A stretch of DNA of 64,000 bases from NCBI RefSeq assembly GCF_900187045.1, contig NZ_LT906453.1, positions 124,001-188,000 on the forward strand. The letters run 5' to 3'. The position numbers and the translations under genes are program-made. Below the pieces are notes generated by a model that saw nothing but the letters and a program-made list of their open reading frames with translations, did not search any database and was not told the DNA's origin. Origin of the DNA: Dermatophilus congolensis (GTDB lineage: Bacteria; Actinomycetota; Actinomycetes; Actinomycetales; Dermatophilaceae). Of this stretch, positions 53,964-62,837 are shown piece by piece (within the stretch, counting starts at the first letter, position 1; every line of letters begins with the position of its first letter).

Positions 53964-54230
53964 GAATCAGGACGCTCCGTGATGCCCACAACGCCTCATA
54001 AATATGCGCTGCAACTGTCAAGTGACGCGTTTCACATTCTGTGTTTTTGGAGACAATAAGGCCTCGCGTGCCCTATGGGCATTCACCTCGCCAGCGCTAC
54101 CTACCCCTCTAAAACACTCTCTTAAATCCTTGTAGGTCAGGCGTTTTAGACGTTGGTTTCAATGCGATAACAATCCAGTGAGCCGAACGCTGTCCATACG
54201 CAAACTGACCTGCACGTCAACACAAACACC
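53964..54230. other. Intergenic region between the FHA gene and cydA
   Basis: No gene is seen on either strand. TCTAAAAC (54108-54115) and GTTTTAGA (54143-54150) form a weak inverted repeat of unclear meaning. The cydA promoter is probably in this gap or just after it. Confidence 0.4.
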
Positions 54231-54250
54231 ACATGTGTCATGACACATGT
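54231..54250. promoter_or_regulatory. 20-bp palindrome upstream of cydA
   Basis: ACATGTGTCATGACACATGT is a perfect inverted repeat, 131 bases before the cydA start and without a U-tract. Likely an operator for a dimeric regulator of the cyd genes; it does not match Rex or CRP consensus sites well. Confidence 0.5.
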
Positions 54251-54381
54251 TCAGTACCCCCTAACGACCCTCACCCACGCCAGGCGATTGCCGAACAATA
54301 CGCAAGAACACGCGTCAAGCGCCGCCGCACCCCCGGCCCGCGCGATGTCGCCGTTCAGGCACCCGAAGAGAAAGAGCCGGC

Positions 54382-55836
54382 ATGGACGTACTCGACCTCG
54401 CGAGATGGCAGTTCGCGATCACCACCGTCTACCACTTCCTATTCGTACCGATCACGATCGGCATGTCCGGGATCGTGGCCGCGTTCCACACTGCCTGGGT
54501 ACGCACGCACAACCCCCAGTGGTACAAACTCACCAAGTTCTTCGGGAAACTCTTCCTGATCAACTTCGGCCTGGGCCTAGTCACTGGCATCGTGCAGGAA
54601 TTCCAATTCGGCATGAACTGGTCGGACTACTCCCGATTCGTCGGTGACATCTTCGGCGCGCCCCTAGCATTCGAGGCACTCCTCACCTTCTTCCTCGAAT
54701 CCACCTTCATCGGGCTATGGATCTTCGGCTGGGGCCGCATCCCCGAAAAAATCCACGCCCTATCCATGTGGCTCGTCCACATCGGCACGATGATGTCCGC
54801 TTTCTTCATCCTCGCCGCCAACTCCTTCATGCAGCACCCCGTCGGCTACCGCTTCAACCCCGAAACTCACCGGGCTGAACTCACCGACTTCCTGGCCGTG
54901 CTGCTTAATAAAGTCCAGCTCGTCACCTTCCCCCACGTCATCTTCGCCGCCTACATGATCGGCGGAGCCGTCGTCATGGGCGTATGCATCTACCACCTGC
55001 ACCGCCACACCGTCGAAGCCAACAGCAACCGCGACGCAGGCCTTTACCGCCGCGCAGCCCGCATCGGCGCCGTCATCACCCTCGTAGCCTCCCTGGGCGT
55101 CATGATCACCGGCGACCTGCAAGGCAAAGTCATGACCGACGTCCAGCCCATGAAAATGGCCGCGGCCGAAGCCCTCTACGAAACCGAATCCCACGCCCCC
55201 TTCTCCGTGTTCAGCACCGGCGACCTGTCCGGCATGAACGCCACACACTGGATCCAGGTCCCCGGCCTGCTGTCTTACCTCGGTAAAGGCGACTTCAACG
55301 CCCAAATCCAAGGCATCCACAACCTCCAAGCAGAGATGGAGCACAAGTACAGCGGCAACAAAATCACCACACCGCCCAACGGCAGCTACTCGCCCTACGT
55401 CCCCGTCACCTACTGGACCTTCCGCCTCATGATGGGGCTGGGCTTCGTGGGCACCTTCTTCTCCCTCGTCGTACTCTGGGCCACCCGAAACAAAGCCAAA
55501 CCGAACACCTTCGCGAACAGCTTGTGGGTCTGGGCCGCAGTCCTGATGCCTCTATCCCCCCTGTTCGCTAACTCTTTCGGCTGGCTCTTCACCGAAATCG
55601 GCCGCCAACCCTGGGCCGTTTACGGACTCATGACCACCGGGTCAGCCGTATCCCCCAGCGTCACCACCACATCCGTTCTCATCTCGATGATCGTCTTCAC
55701 ACTCCTCTACGGAGCCCTCGCGGTCATTGAGGTCAAGCTGTTCCTCAAATACACAAAACTCGGCGCCGAAGCAGCCGGAGAACCCGCCGCCATCACCGAC
55801 CGCAACGACGACGACCAGCTCGTCTTCGCCTACTAA
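54382..55836 (+). CDS. cydA: Cytochrome bd ubiquinol/menaquinol oxidase subunit I
   Basis: A 484-residue polytopic subunit holding the hemes. It begins with LDLARWQFAITTVYHFLFVP, where the first His is a heme ligand. GRQPWAVYG is the conserved quinol-oxidase signature. The quinol-binding Q-loop between helices 6 and 7 is of the short type typical of actinobacteria. It reduces O2 to water with electrons from menaquinol without proton pumping, and works under low oxygen or respiratory stress. cydB follows after 19 bases. Confidence 0.96.
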   Translation: MDVLDLARWQFAITTVYHFLFVPITIGMSGIVAAFHTAWVRTHNPQWYKLTKFFGKLFLINFGLGLVTGIVQEFQFGMNWSDYSRFVGDIFGAPLAFEALLTFFLESTFIGLWIFGWGRIPEKIHALSMWLVHIGTMMSAFFILAANSFMQHPVGYRFNPETHRAELTDFLAVLLNKVQLVTFPHVIFAAYMIGGAVVMGVCIYHLHRHTVEANSNRDAGLYRRAARIGAVITLVASLGVMITGDLQGKVMTDVQPMKMAAAEALYETESHAPFSVFSTGDLSGMNATHWIQVPGLLSYLGKGDFNAQIQGIHNLQAEMEHKYSGNKITTPPNGSYSPYVPVTYWTFRLMMGLGFVGTFFSLVVLWATRNKAKPNTFANSLWVWAAVLMPLSPLFANSFGWLFTEIGRQPWAVYGLMTTGSAVSPSVTTTSVLISMIVFTLLYGALAVIEVKLFLKYTKLGAEAAGEPAAITDRNDDDQLVFAY

Positions 55837-55855
55837 AAGGCACGGAGAAAGCGCC

Positions 55856-56884
55856 ATGGAACTCTCGACACTCTGGTTCATCCTCATCGCCGTCCTATGG
55901 ATCGGCTACTTCGTCCTCGAAGGCTTCGACTTCGGCGTCGGCATGCTCCTTCCCTTCCTCAGCAAAGGCGAAGACGAAGCCGACACCGAACGCCGCAAAC
56001 GCGTCCTGCTGACCACCATCGGCCCCCACTGGGACGGCAACGAGGTATGGCTCCTCACCGCCGGAGGCGCCACCTTCGCAGCATTCCCCCACTGGTACGC
56101 CACCCTGTTCAGCGGCTTCTATCTCGCCCTGCTCCTCATCCTCGTAGCCTTGATCATCCGTAACCTCGGCTTCGAATACCGCGGCAAAGGCTCCACCGAC
56201 ACCTGGCGCCGCAACTGGGATCTAGGCATCACCATCGGCTCCTTCGTCCCGGCATTCCTGTGGGGCGTCGCTTTCGCCAACATCGTCAACGGCACCCCCA
56301 TCGACGAAAACATGGAGTACACAGGCAACCTATTCACCCTGCTCAACCCCCTAGGCATCATCGGCGGCCTCACCACCCTGACCCTGTTCCTCACCCACGG
56401 AGCCATCTTCGTCTCCCTCAAAACCGACGGACAGATCCGCCACGATGCCCGCGCACTAGCCACCAAAACCGGCATCGCCACCGCAGTCCTAGCAGTCATC
56501 TTCCTGTCCTGGACTAACCTCAACACCGGCAACGCCGCCTCCTGGGCTTTGACCGTGATCGCCGCACTCGCCCTTGTTGCCGCACTCGCCTGCAACTTCA
56601 AAGGCCGCGAAGGCTGGGCATTCATCGGCACCACCGTCACAACCCTCACGGCCGTTGCCAGCCTGTTCGTGGCGCTGTTCCCCGACGTGATGCCCTCCAC
56701 CCTCAACCCAGAGTGGTCCATCACAGCTGCCAAAGCCGCCAGCTCCCACTACACCCTGGTCATCATGACCGGAGCAGCGGTACTCTTCGTGCCCATCGTC
56801 TTGGCCTACCAAGCCTGGACATACTGGGTGTTCCGTAAGCGCATCACCACCGCGCACATACCCGAACACGCAGCAACCTACTGA
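55856..56884 (+). CDS. cydB: Cytochrome bd oxidase subunit II
   Basis: A 342-residue polytopic partner of CydA. It begins ELSTLWFILIAVLWIGYFVLEGFDFGVGML, given here in parts (WFILIAVLWIGYFVLEG; FDFGVGML), as typical for CydB. The GPHWDGNEVWLL block is conserved in the family. The start at 55856 follows GGAG and removes an extension that overlaps cydA. A hairpin lies directly after the stop. Confidence 0.95.
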   Translation: MELSTLWFILIAVLWIGYFVLEGFDFGVGMLLPFLSKGEDEADTERRKRVLLTTIGPHWDGNEVWLLTAGGATFAAFPHWYATLFSGFYLALLLILVALIIRNLGFEYRGKGSTDTWRRNWDLGITIGSFVPAFLWGVAFANIVNGTPIDENMEYTGNLFTLLNPLGIIGGLTTLTLFLTHGAIFVSLKTDGQIRHDARALATKTGIATAVLAVIFLSWTNLNTGNAASWALTVIAALALVAALACNFKGREGWAFIGTTVTTLTAVASLFVALFPDVMPSTLNPEWSITAAKAASSHYTLVIMTGAAVLFVPIVLAYQAWTYWVFRKRITTAHIPEHAATY

Positions 56885-56898
56885 GCACCATCTAGCGC

Positions 56899-56941
56899 TG
56901 AGGCCCGCTCCACCTGTCCTACACAGGCGAAGCGGGCCTCA
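56899..56941. terminator. Hairpin between cydB and cydD
   Basis: TGAGGCCCGCT (56899-56909) pairs with AGCGGGCCTCA (56931-56941), with an inner CCTGT/ACAGG pairing. It may end the cydAB message or reduce read-through into cydDC. Confidence 0.75.
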
Positions 56942-57017
56942 GACACATCACCCAACCGCCGATTCCACACATACTCCCCCAATAACCCAGTCCACCACGC
57001 CGGAGAAGGAACTGCGG

Positions 57018-58613
57018 ATGCGCCCCCTCGACCCACGCCTACTACGACTGGCACCCGCCGTCCGTGGCCCCATCCTCGGCCTCATCCTCCTGGGACTCAT
57101 CAACGGCCTCGCCGCCATCGCCCAAGCACTCACCGTCGCCGGACTCATCCTCGCCGTCGTCCGCGATCACAACAGCTGGAGCGACATCGGCACCGCCTCA
57201 CTATGGGTAGCCCTCGCCTTCGCCACCCGCGGCCTAGCCACCGGCGCCACCGAACTACTCGCAGCACACGCCGGATCCACCGCCTCCACCCACCTACGCG
57301 ACCGCCTCCTGGCCACACTGCTCACTCAACCCGCCGACGACCGACCCGACCCAGCCACCGCGCTCCTACACTCCACCAACGGCGTCACCGCTATCGAACC
57401 CTACGTAGCGCGCTACCTACCCTCACTGGTAAACGCCACAATCCTGCCCGTAGCCACCATCGCCGCCATGCTCTGGCTCGACTGGCAAACAGCCCTCATA
57501 CCGATCCTTACCCTTCCCCTCCTACCCCTCTTCGCCGCCCTCATCGGCGCCGCCACCGCCGAAGCCACCAACGCACGCCTGACCACCCTCTCCCGCCTCT
57601 CAGGACACTTCCTCGACGTCATGCGAGGACTGCCCACCCTGGTCACCTACGGCCGCGCCCACCGCCAAGCCGACGTCATCTCAACCGTCAGCCACAACAA
57701 CCGCCGCGCCACCATCGCCACCCTCAAAATTGCCTTCCTCTCCTCCGCCGCCCTCGAACTACTTGCCACCCTCTCGGTAGCCATCGTCGCCGTCTGGACC
57801 GGCATCGCCCTGGCCGACGGACGCATGGAACTAGCCATCGCTCTTCCACTCATCCAACTCGCCCCCGAGGCTTACTGGCCCATCCGCCGAGTCGGCACCG
57901 AATTCCACAACGCCGCCGATGGCGCCAAAGCCCTCGAGACCATCGCTCACCTCATCGACAACACCACCAACACCCCCACCACCAACACCTCCACCGCTGC
58001 CCACACAGACGCCCTCACCTACCGGTACGCCCCCCACCTACCCACCGTTGTCAGCAACATCACCGCCACTTTCCCCACCGGCCTGACCGTCATCACCGGC
58101 CCCAGCGGCGCAGGAAAAACCACCCTGCTCGAACTCCTCGCAGGACTACGCCGCCCCACCAGCGGCACCGTAACCGCACCACCAGCACATCTAGTCACCC
58201 AACGCCCTTTCCTCATCAACGCAAGCCTGCGCGACAACCTGCTTCTCGGCACCCCACCGACCACCACCGACAATGAACTACACACAGCTCTACACACTGT
58301 CGGACTCGCAGACCTACTCAGCTCACTCCCCTGCGGCCTGGACACCACCATCGGTGATGACGGTTTCGGACTGTCCGCCGGACAACGCGCTCGAATTGCT
58401 CTAGCCCGAGCTCTGCTATCCACCGCGCCGCTGATCCTCCTTGACGAACCCACCGCCCATCTCGACGCGACCGCTGAAAAGTACGCCCACGACGCCATCG
58501 TCAGCCTCGCCGCGGATCGCATCATCGTCGCTGTCACTCACCGTGATGGGCTCGTCAACTTGGCCCAGCACACCCTCGACATCACCCCGGCCACCACGGA
58601 GAAAACCCCATGA
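57018..58613 (+). CDS. cydD: ABC exporter subunit CydD
   Basis: A 531-residue half-transporter: six helices in about residues 15-300 and a C-terminal ATPase with Walker A GPSGAGKTT, signature LSAGQRARIALARAL and Walker B LILLDEPTAH. With CydC it forms the heterodimeric exporter of glutathione/cysteine or a related thiol required for cytochrome bd assembly; some reports instead support a heme-linked role. A GAAGGA site precedes the ATG. The gene overlaps cydC by ATGA. Confidence 0.92.
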   Translation: MRPLDPRLLRLAPAVRGPILGLILLGLINGLAAIAQALTVAGLILAVVRDHNSWSDIGTASLWVALAFATRGLATGATELLAAHAGSTASTHLRDRLLATLLTQPADDRPDPATALLHSTNGVTAIEPYVARYLPSLVNATILPVATIAAMLWLDWQTALIPILTLPLLPLFAALIGAATAEATNARLTTLSRLSGHFLDVMRGLPTLVTYGRAHRQADVISTVSHNNRRATIATLKIAFLSSAALELLATLSVAIVAVWTGIALADGRMELAIALPLIQLAPEAYWPIRRVGTEFHNAADGAKALETIAHLIDNTTNTPTTNTSTAAHTDALTYRYAPHLPTVVSNITATFPTGLTVITGPSGAGKTTLLELLAGLRRPTSGTVTAPPAHLVTQRPFLINASLRDNLLLGTPPTTTDNELHTALHTVGLADLLSSLPCGLDTTIGDDGFGLSAGQRARIALARALLSTAPLILLDEPTAHLDATAEKYAHDAIVSLAADRIIVAVTHRDGLVNLAQHTLDITPATTEKTP

Positions 58614-60268
58614 ACCGCCGTATCGTCCCCGGCATCACCGGCGCAGCATTCACTGGTGGTCTCGCCCTCAGCAGCGGGCTCGCGCTGACTGCCGCTTCCG
58701 GGTGGCTCATCGTGGCTGCGTCTTTCAAGCCTCCCATCCTCACGCTCCTGGCCGTCATCGTGCTTGTGCGCGCATTCGGTATCGCCCGTCCACTCTTGCG
58801 ATACGTCGAACGTATCCGTAGTCACGACGCCGCTTTGGCCCAACTTGCCGAAGAACGCACCCGCGCGTATCGATCCCTCATTCCGCTGACCCCCGCACGG
58901 CTAGGGCGACGTGGCAGAGGTGACATCCTCGCCAGCATCGTTGAGGATCTTGATGACGTCGTGATGGCACAGATCCGCGTCGTGGTGCCTATTGTGTCGC
59001 TGCTCGTCACTGGAGCTGTCGCTGCGCTGGTGGGCGCTGTGTTTCTTTTTTCTGCTGCTGCTGTGGTCGTGGGTACTGTGGTTGCGTGCGCCCTCGTCGG
59101 GTTCCTGGATCACCTCATTGAAAAACGCACCCAGGGTTCTGTCGTGGCTGCTCGCGCCCGTGTCTATGAGCTAGCTACCACCATCACCACTCACGCCGAT
59201 CAGCTCACCGCCATCGGCGGTACCGGCGCGATGCTCACTCGCTTACGGCAAGCTGAAGACCGCCTCACATTCGCGCTGCGGGCCCAGGCAGCTGGTCGTG
59301 CTGTGGGGGCTTGTTTTGCCCCCGTCATCACGGTCGTTGGGGCTATCGCTATGGCGCATGTGGTTACGCCTTACATCGATCGGGGCCTGCCTACACCTGT
59401 AGCGGCGCTGTTGGTGTTGATCCCTATCGCTTTGGGTGAGGCTGTAGGAGCCATTCCCGATGCGATGGGTGCCCTTGCCCGAGCACAAGCTGCCCGAGCC
59501 CGCCTCGGGGTGATTTTGAACCAAACTCCGGCTGTTGCTGCAGAAGAAACTGCGCTGGCGGCTGAGAAAGCAGGAAGTAGCCACGAGGAGCATGTGGCGC
59601 CTGTACGTAATGTGGCAGGTATTTCGTTGGCAGTCCGTGATCTCACCGCGAGTTGGGATGGCAAGCGCACTGCTCTGCCTGCGCTGACGACTTCTGTTGC
59701 TCCGGGTACTTTTCTTGCTGTCACCGGGCCCAATGGCTCTGGTAAATCTACTTTCCTAGCGGTTCTGGCTCGTCATTTGGATCCTTCGTCTGGTGTGTAT
59801 TTGCAAGACGGTTCGGATGTTCTTGGGCTGCCTTTGGCGGCAACGCGTGCGGCTATCGCTGTTGTTGATGATGAGACCCATATTTTGGCTAGCACTTTGC
59901 GTGAGAATCTTCGTTTCACGTGCCCGGGTGCTGATGATGTGGCGCTTGTTGATGCGTTGCGTCGGGCTGGGCTTGGTGTGTGGTTTGAGGGGCTTCCTGA
60001 GGGGCTTGATACGCGTCTTGGCACTGGTGGCCAGGGTGTTTCTGGTGGGGAGCGTACTCGTTTAGGTATTGCTCGTGCGTTGGCTTCGGGGCGTGCGTTG
60101 TTGCTTCTTGATGAGCCGACGGCTCATCTTGATCATCCGACTGCGGTGGCGGTGCTTGCTGATGTTCGTGCTGCTCAAAAGGATCAGACCGTGGTTCTTG
60201 TCTCGCATAGGAGTGAGGGCGTTGCTGAGGCTGATGCGCAGTTGGAGTTGGGGGCGGTGCGGGGTTAG
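58610..60268 (+). CDS. cydC: ABC exporter subunit CydC
   Basis: A 552-residue half-transporter paired with CydD. Six helices fall in about residues 10-290 and the ATPase has Walker A GPNGSGKST, signature VSGGERTRLGIARAL and Walker B LLLLDEPTAHLD. The first half uses C-ending codons and the second mostly T/G-ending codons, so a composition boundary falls inside the gene. Its 3' end overlaps the convergent hydrolase gene by four bases. Confidence 0.92.
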   Translation: MNRRIVPGITGAAFTGGLALSSGLALTAASGWLIVAASFKPPILTLLAVIVLVRAFGIARPLLRYVERIRSHDAALAQLAEERTRAYRSLIPLTPARLGRRGRGDILASIVEDLDDVVMAQIRVVVPIVSLLVTGAVAALVGAVFLFSAAAVVVGTVVACALVGFLDHLIEKRTQGSVVAARARVYELATTITTHADQLTAIGGTGAMLTRLRQAEDRLTFALRAQAAGRAVGACFAPVITVVGAIAMAHVVTPYIDRGLPTPVAALLVLIPIALGEAVGAIPDAMGALARAQAARARLGVILNQTPAVAAEETALAAEKAGSSHEEHVAPVRNVAGISLAVRDLTASWDGKRTALPALTTSVAPGTFLAVTGPNGSGKSTFLAVLARHLDPSSGVYLQDGSDVLGLPLAATRAAIAVVDDETHILASTLRENLRFTCPGADDVALVDALRRAGLGVWFEGLPEGLDTRLGTGGQGVSGGERTRLGIARALASGRALLLLDEPTAHLDHPTAVAVLADVRAAQKDQTVVLVSHRSEGVAEADAQLELGAVRG

Positions 60269-61896
60269 GGGTTGAGGTCGTTGTGGAGGTCGCCGAGGAC
60301 GGGGTAGAGACGGTTTTCGTTGGGTAGGGGGGTTCCTGGGCAGACGATATCGGTGGCGGGGAGTTTTCCGGTGGTGAGGTAGGTGTTGATGAGGGGGGTG
60401 GCGCAGGGGTTGCCTTGTAGGTAGGTGCCGTGGCTTCCTTCGTCTTCGATGCCGATCATGCGGGTGGCTGGTTCGGCGCGGTGGGCGGTGAGGGCTCCTT
60501 CGAGGGGGGTGGCTGGGTCGAGTTCGGCTTGGATCATGAGCAGGGGTGGTAGGGGTGTGTTTGGGGTGGGGGTGGGGCTGGTTGGCCAGTAGGCGCAGGG
60601 ATTAGTGAGCCATTCCCAGCCGATGAGGGGGTAGGCGCGGCCGAGGGTTTGTCCTTCGTGTGCGTAGGAGTTTTCGTTGTCGTGGTGGGGGGTGTCGTTG
60701 CATTGGATGGCGTTGTAGAGGGTGTCTTCGGGGGTGGCGGGTCGTTGGGTGGGGTGTGGGGGTGGGATAGGGGTGGGGGTGGCGGGTGTTTTTTGTGTGT
60801 GTTCTTTGAGTTTGGTGAGTTGTTGGGCGAGGTTGAGGAAGCCTTCGTTGGAGTAGAGGTTGGTGATGGTTTGTTGGTCAAAGGCGCGGGCGGTGGTGTT
60901 GGGGATGTGTCCGTTGGCGATGGCTGTGCGGATGGTTGTGTAGGTGGTTTTGGTGGCGTGGGGGGTGTTGCCGAGGTGGTAGGTGGTGTGGTGGCGGGCG
61001 AGCCAGGGGAGGAATTGCTGTTCGAGGCGGCGTTGGAAGCCGCGGGGTTGTTGGGCGAAGCTGTTGCGCCAGGTGGTGGTGAATTGGGTGTTGCCGTCGA
61101 GAATGAATCGGCCGGTGGTGAGGGGGTGTAGGCGTGCGTAGGTGGCGCCGAGCCAGGTTCCGGCGGAGATGCCGTAGAAGTCGATGGTGGGTGTGTTGAG
61201 GATGCGGCGGGTGAGGTCGATGTCGTGTGCGGTGGCGGTGGTGGATAGGTGTGCTAAGAGGTGGCCTTGTTGTTGGTTGCAGAGGTGGACGGTGGTGCGG
61301 ACGGCTTTTTGCATGTTGGTGATTTGGGTGGGTGGTGCGTTGCGTAGTTCGGTGTAGCCGTCGTCGATGGTGGGGCAGTGGATGGGGGTGCTGTTGTCGC
61401 TGCCGCGGGGGTCTATGGCGATGATGTCGTGGGTGGTGAGGAGGTTGGGGTGTTTTGTGGCTAGGGCTGGGGCGAGCCATGCGGCGGGTGCGCCGGGTCC
61501 TCCGGGATTGACGATGAGGGTGCGTTTGGGGGGTGTGGGGTGGTTGAGCAGTTCGGTGGGGGTGCGGGTGTGGTTAGGGGGTGGTGGGGGTTGGGTGCTG
61601 CGGACGCGGGTGAGGTGGATGGTGATGGGGCCTTTGGTGAGGTTGGTGTGGTCGAGGGGGGTGCGGATGTTGGCGCATTCGATGTGGAGGTTGGTGGTGG
61701 GTTGGGTGGTGATGGGTGTGCAGTTGTTGGGGTTCCAGTTGGGTTTTTGGGTGGTGTAGTGGTTCCAGGTGGTGGGGTGGGCGATGGTGGGTGTGTGGTG
61801 GTTTGGGGGTGGGGTGGGTGCGAGGATGGGGGTGGTGAGTGTGGTGGCGATGAGTACGGCGGTGAGTGTGGTGTGGTTTTTGGGTGGGGTTGGCAT
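60265..61896 (-). CDS. Secreted alpha/beta hydrolase, tripeptidyl-aminopeptidase type
   Basis: A 543-residue exported hydrolase. An N-terminal hydrophobic segment (residues 10-27) is followed by a Pro/Thr/His-rich region. Catalytic features: oxyanion loop NPGGPGAPAA, nucleophile GISAGTW (GxSxG), Asp in ELDPATP, His in EGSHGTY. This resembles the SCO-type tripeptidyl aminopeptidases that cleave tripeptides outside the cell. A perfect AAGGAGGTGA site precedes the ATG at 61896; the frame continues open upstream but is a composition artefact. Confidence 0.88.
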   Translation of the reverse strand: MPTPPKNHTTLTAVLIATTLTTPILAPTPPPNHHTPTIAHPTTWNHYTTQKPNWNPNNCTPITTQPTTNLHIECANIRTPLDHTNLTKGPITIHLTRVRSTQPPPPPNHTRTPTELLNHPTPPKRTLIVNPGGPGAPAAWLAPALATKHPNLLTTHDIIAIDPRGSDNSTPIHCPTIDDGYTELRNAPPTQITNMQKAVRTTVHLCNQQQGHLLAHLSTTATAHDIDLTRRILNTPTIDFYGISAGTWLGATYARLHPLTTGRFILDGNTQFTTTWRNSFAQQPRGFQRRLEQQFLPWLARHHTTYHLGNTPHATKTTYTTIRTAIANGHIPNTTARAFDQQTITNLYSNEGFLNLAQQLTKLKEHTQKTPATPTPIPPPHPTQRPATPEDTLYNAIQCNDTPHHDNENSYAHEGQTLGRAYPLIGWEWLTNPCAYWPTSPTPTPNTPLPPLLMIQAELDPATPLEGALTAHRAEPATRMIGIEDEGSHGTYLQGNPCATPLINTYLTTGKLPATDIVCPGTPLPNENRLYPVLGDLHNDLNP

Positions 61897-62061
61897 GTCA
61901 CCTCCTTGGGGTGTGCGTGGTTGTTTTGGATTGTGTACGGCTCGTAGCTTTGTATATACCCACTGTTTTTGGGGGTTTTGGTTGCTGGCGTTTTGGTTGT
62001 TGGCTGTTGTTGGTAGTTGCGTTGGGTTGTTGGGTTTGTCGTTGTGTGTTGGGAGGTCCTG

Positions 62062-62778
62062 ATGGCTGTTCCGTCTGAGGGTGAGAAGGCTCGTTCGCAG
62101 CGTGGTGTGTCGTTGGGTTCGGTTTCGGATGTTTCGGGGGCGGGTAAGGGTGTGTCGGGTTCGTCTTCGGTGTCTGAGGGTGGTGTTGAGGCTTCGGGTT
62201 GGGCTGCCCCTGGTGGTGTGGAGGGGTCGGGGCCTGCTCCTGGTGGGGAGGGTGATGTGGTGGTTGAGCCTAGTGGAGCTGAGGGTCGGGGGGTTTCTGA
62301 TGGGGCGACGTTGTGGCATTTGAGTGGTGCGCCGTTGCCTTCTGGTGGTGATGGGTGGGGTGTGAATGCGTCGTCGGGGTGGTTGCGTCCGCGGGCTGAT
62401 CCGTTTGTGTATGGGAAGGGTGTTGGTGGTCAGCGTTCTGGTGTGTCGGTTCCGGTTGAGGATTCGGTGCCGGCGGGTGATGAGGCTGGTGTGTGGGCGT
62501 TGACGGATTTGTCTTTTCAGGTGCGTTCGACGCGTGCTTTGGCGCCGGTGGTGTATGTGGCGGCGTTGGTGGTGTTGGTGAGTGTTTTTGTGGTGAGTGT
62601 GTATGTGTCTGCGATGGATGCTGCGGCTTCGGGTAGTGGTCTTTTGGGTACGGGTGTGACGGTTGTGGTGGGGTTGGCGATGGTGGTTTTGGGTGGGGCT
62701 TTGATGAGGTTGGTGTTGGAGTTTTTCTGCAATGTGGCTGATGTCGCGGCGTGGGTGGCTTCGAGAAAGGAACGGTAG
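62062..62778 (+). CDS. Hypothetical membrane protein, 238 aa
   Basis: I do not recognise this family. The first 165 residues are Gly/Ser/Val/Glu-rich and probably disordered, followed by two hydrophobic helices at about 175-205 and 215-235 (ALAPVVYVAALVVLVSVFVV; GVTVVVGLAMVVLGGALMRL). The GGGAGG element places the start at 62062. It precedes purB by 59 bases in the same direction. Confidence 0.6.
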   Translation: MAVPSEGEKARSQRGVSLGSVSDVSGAGKGVSGSSSVSEGGVEASGWAAPGGVEGSGPAPGGEGDVVVEPSGAEGRGVSDGATLWHLSGAPLPSGGDGWGVNASSGWLRPRADPFVYGKGVGGQRSGVSVPVEDSVPAGDEAGVWALTDLSFQVRSTRALAPVVYVAALVVLVSVFVVSVYVSAMDAAASGSGLLGTGVTVVVGLAMVVLGGALMRLVLEFFCNVADVAAWVASRKER

Positions 62779-62837
62779 TGGGGGTGTGAGGGTGGTTGGC
62801 ATCGGTTGGGGGTGCGTGTACGTGGCAGGATGTGCGT

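Noticed and set aside
54108-54150. Inverted repeat TCTAAAAC/GTTTTAGA
   Set aside because: Only 8 bp with a 27-base loop in an AT-rich stretch; could be chance.
61897-62802. Extension of the hydrolase frame over the 62062-62778 gene
   Set aside because: Thr/His/Arg-rich translation opposite a G/T-rich gene. The hydrolase has a perfect ribosome binding site at 61896.
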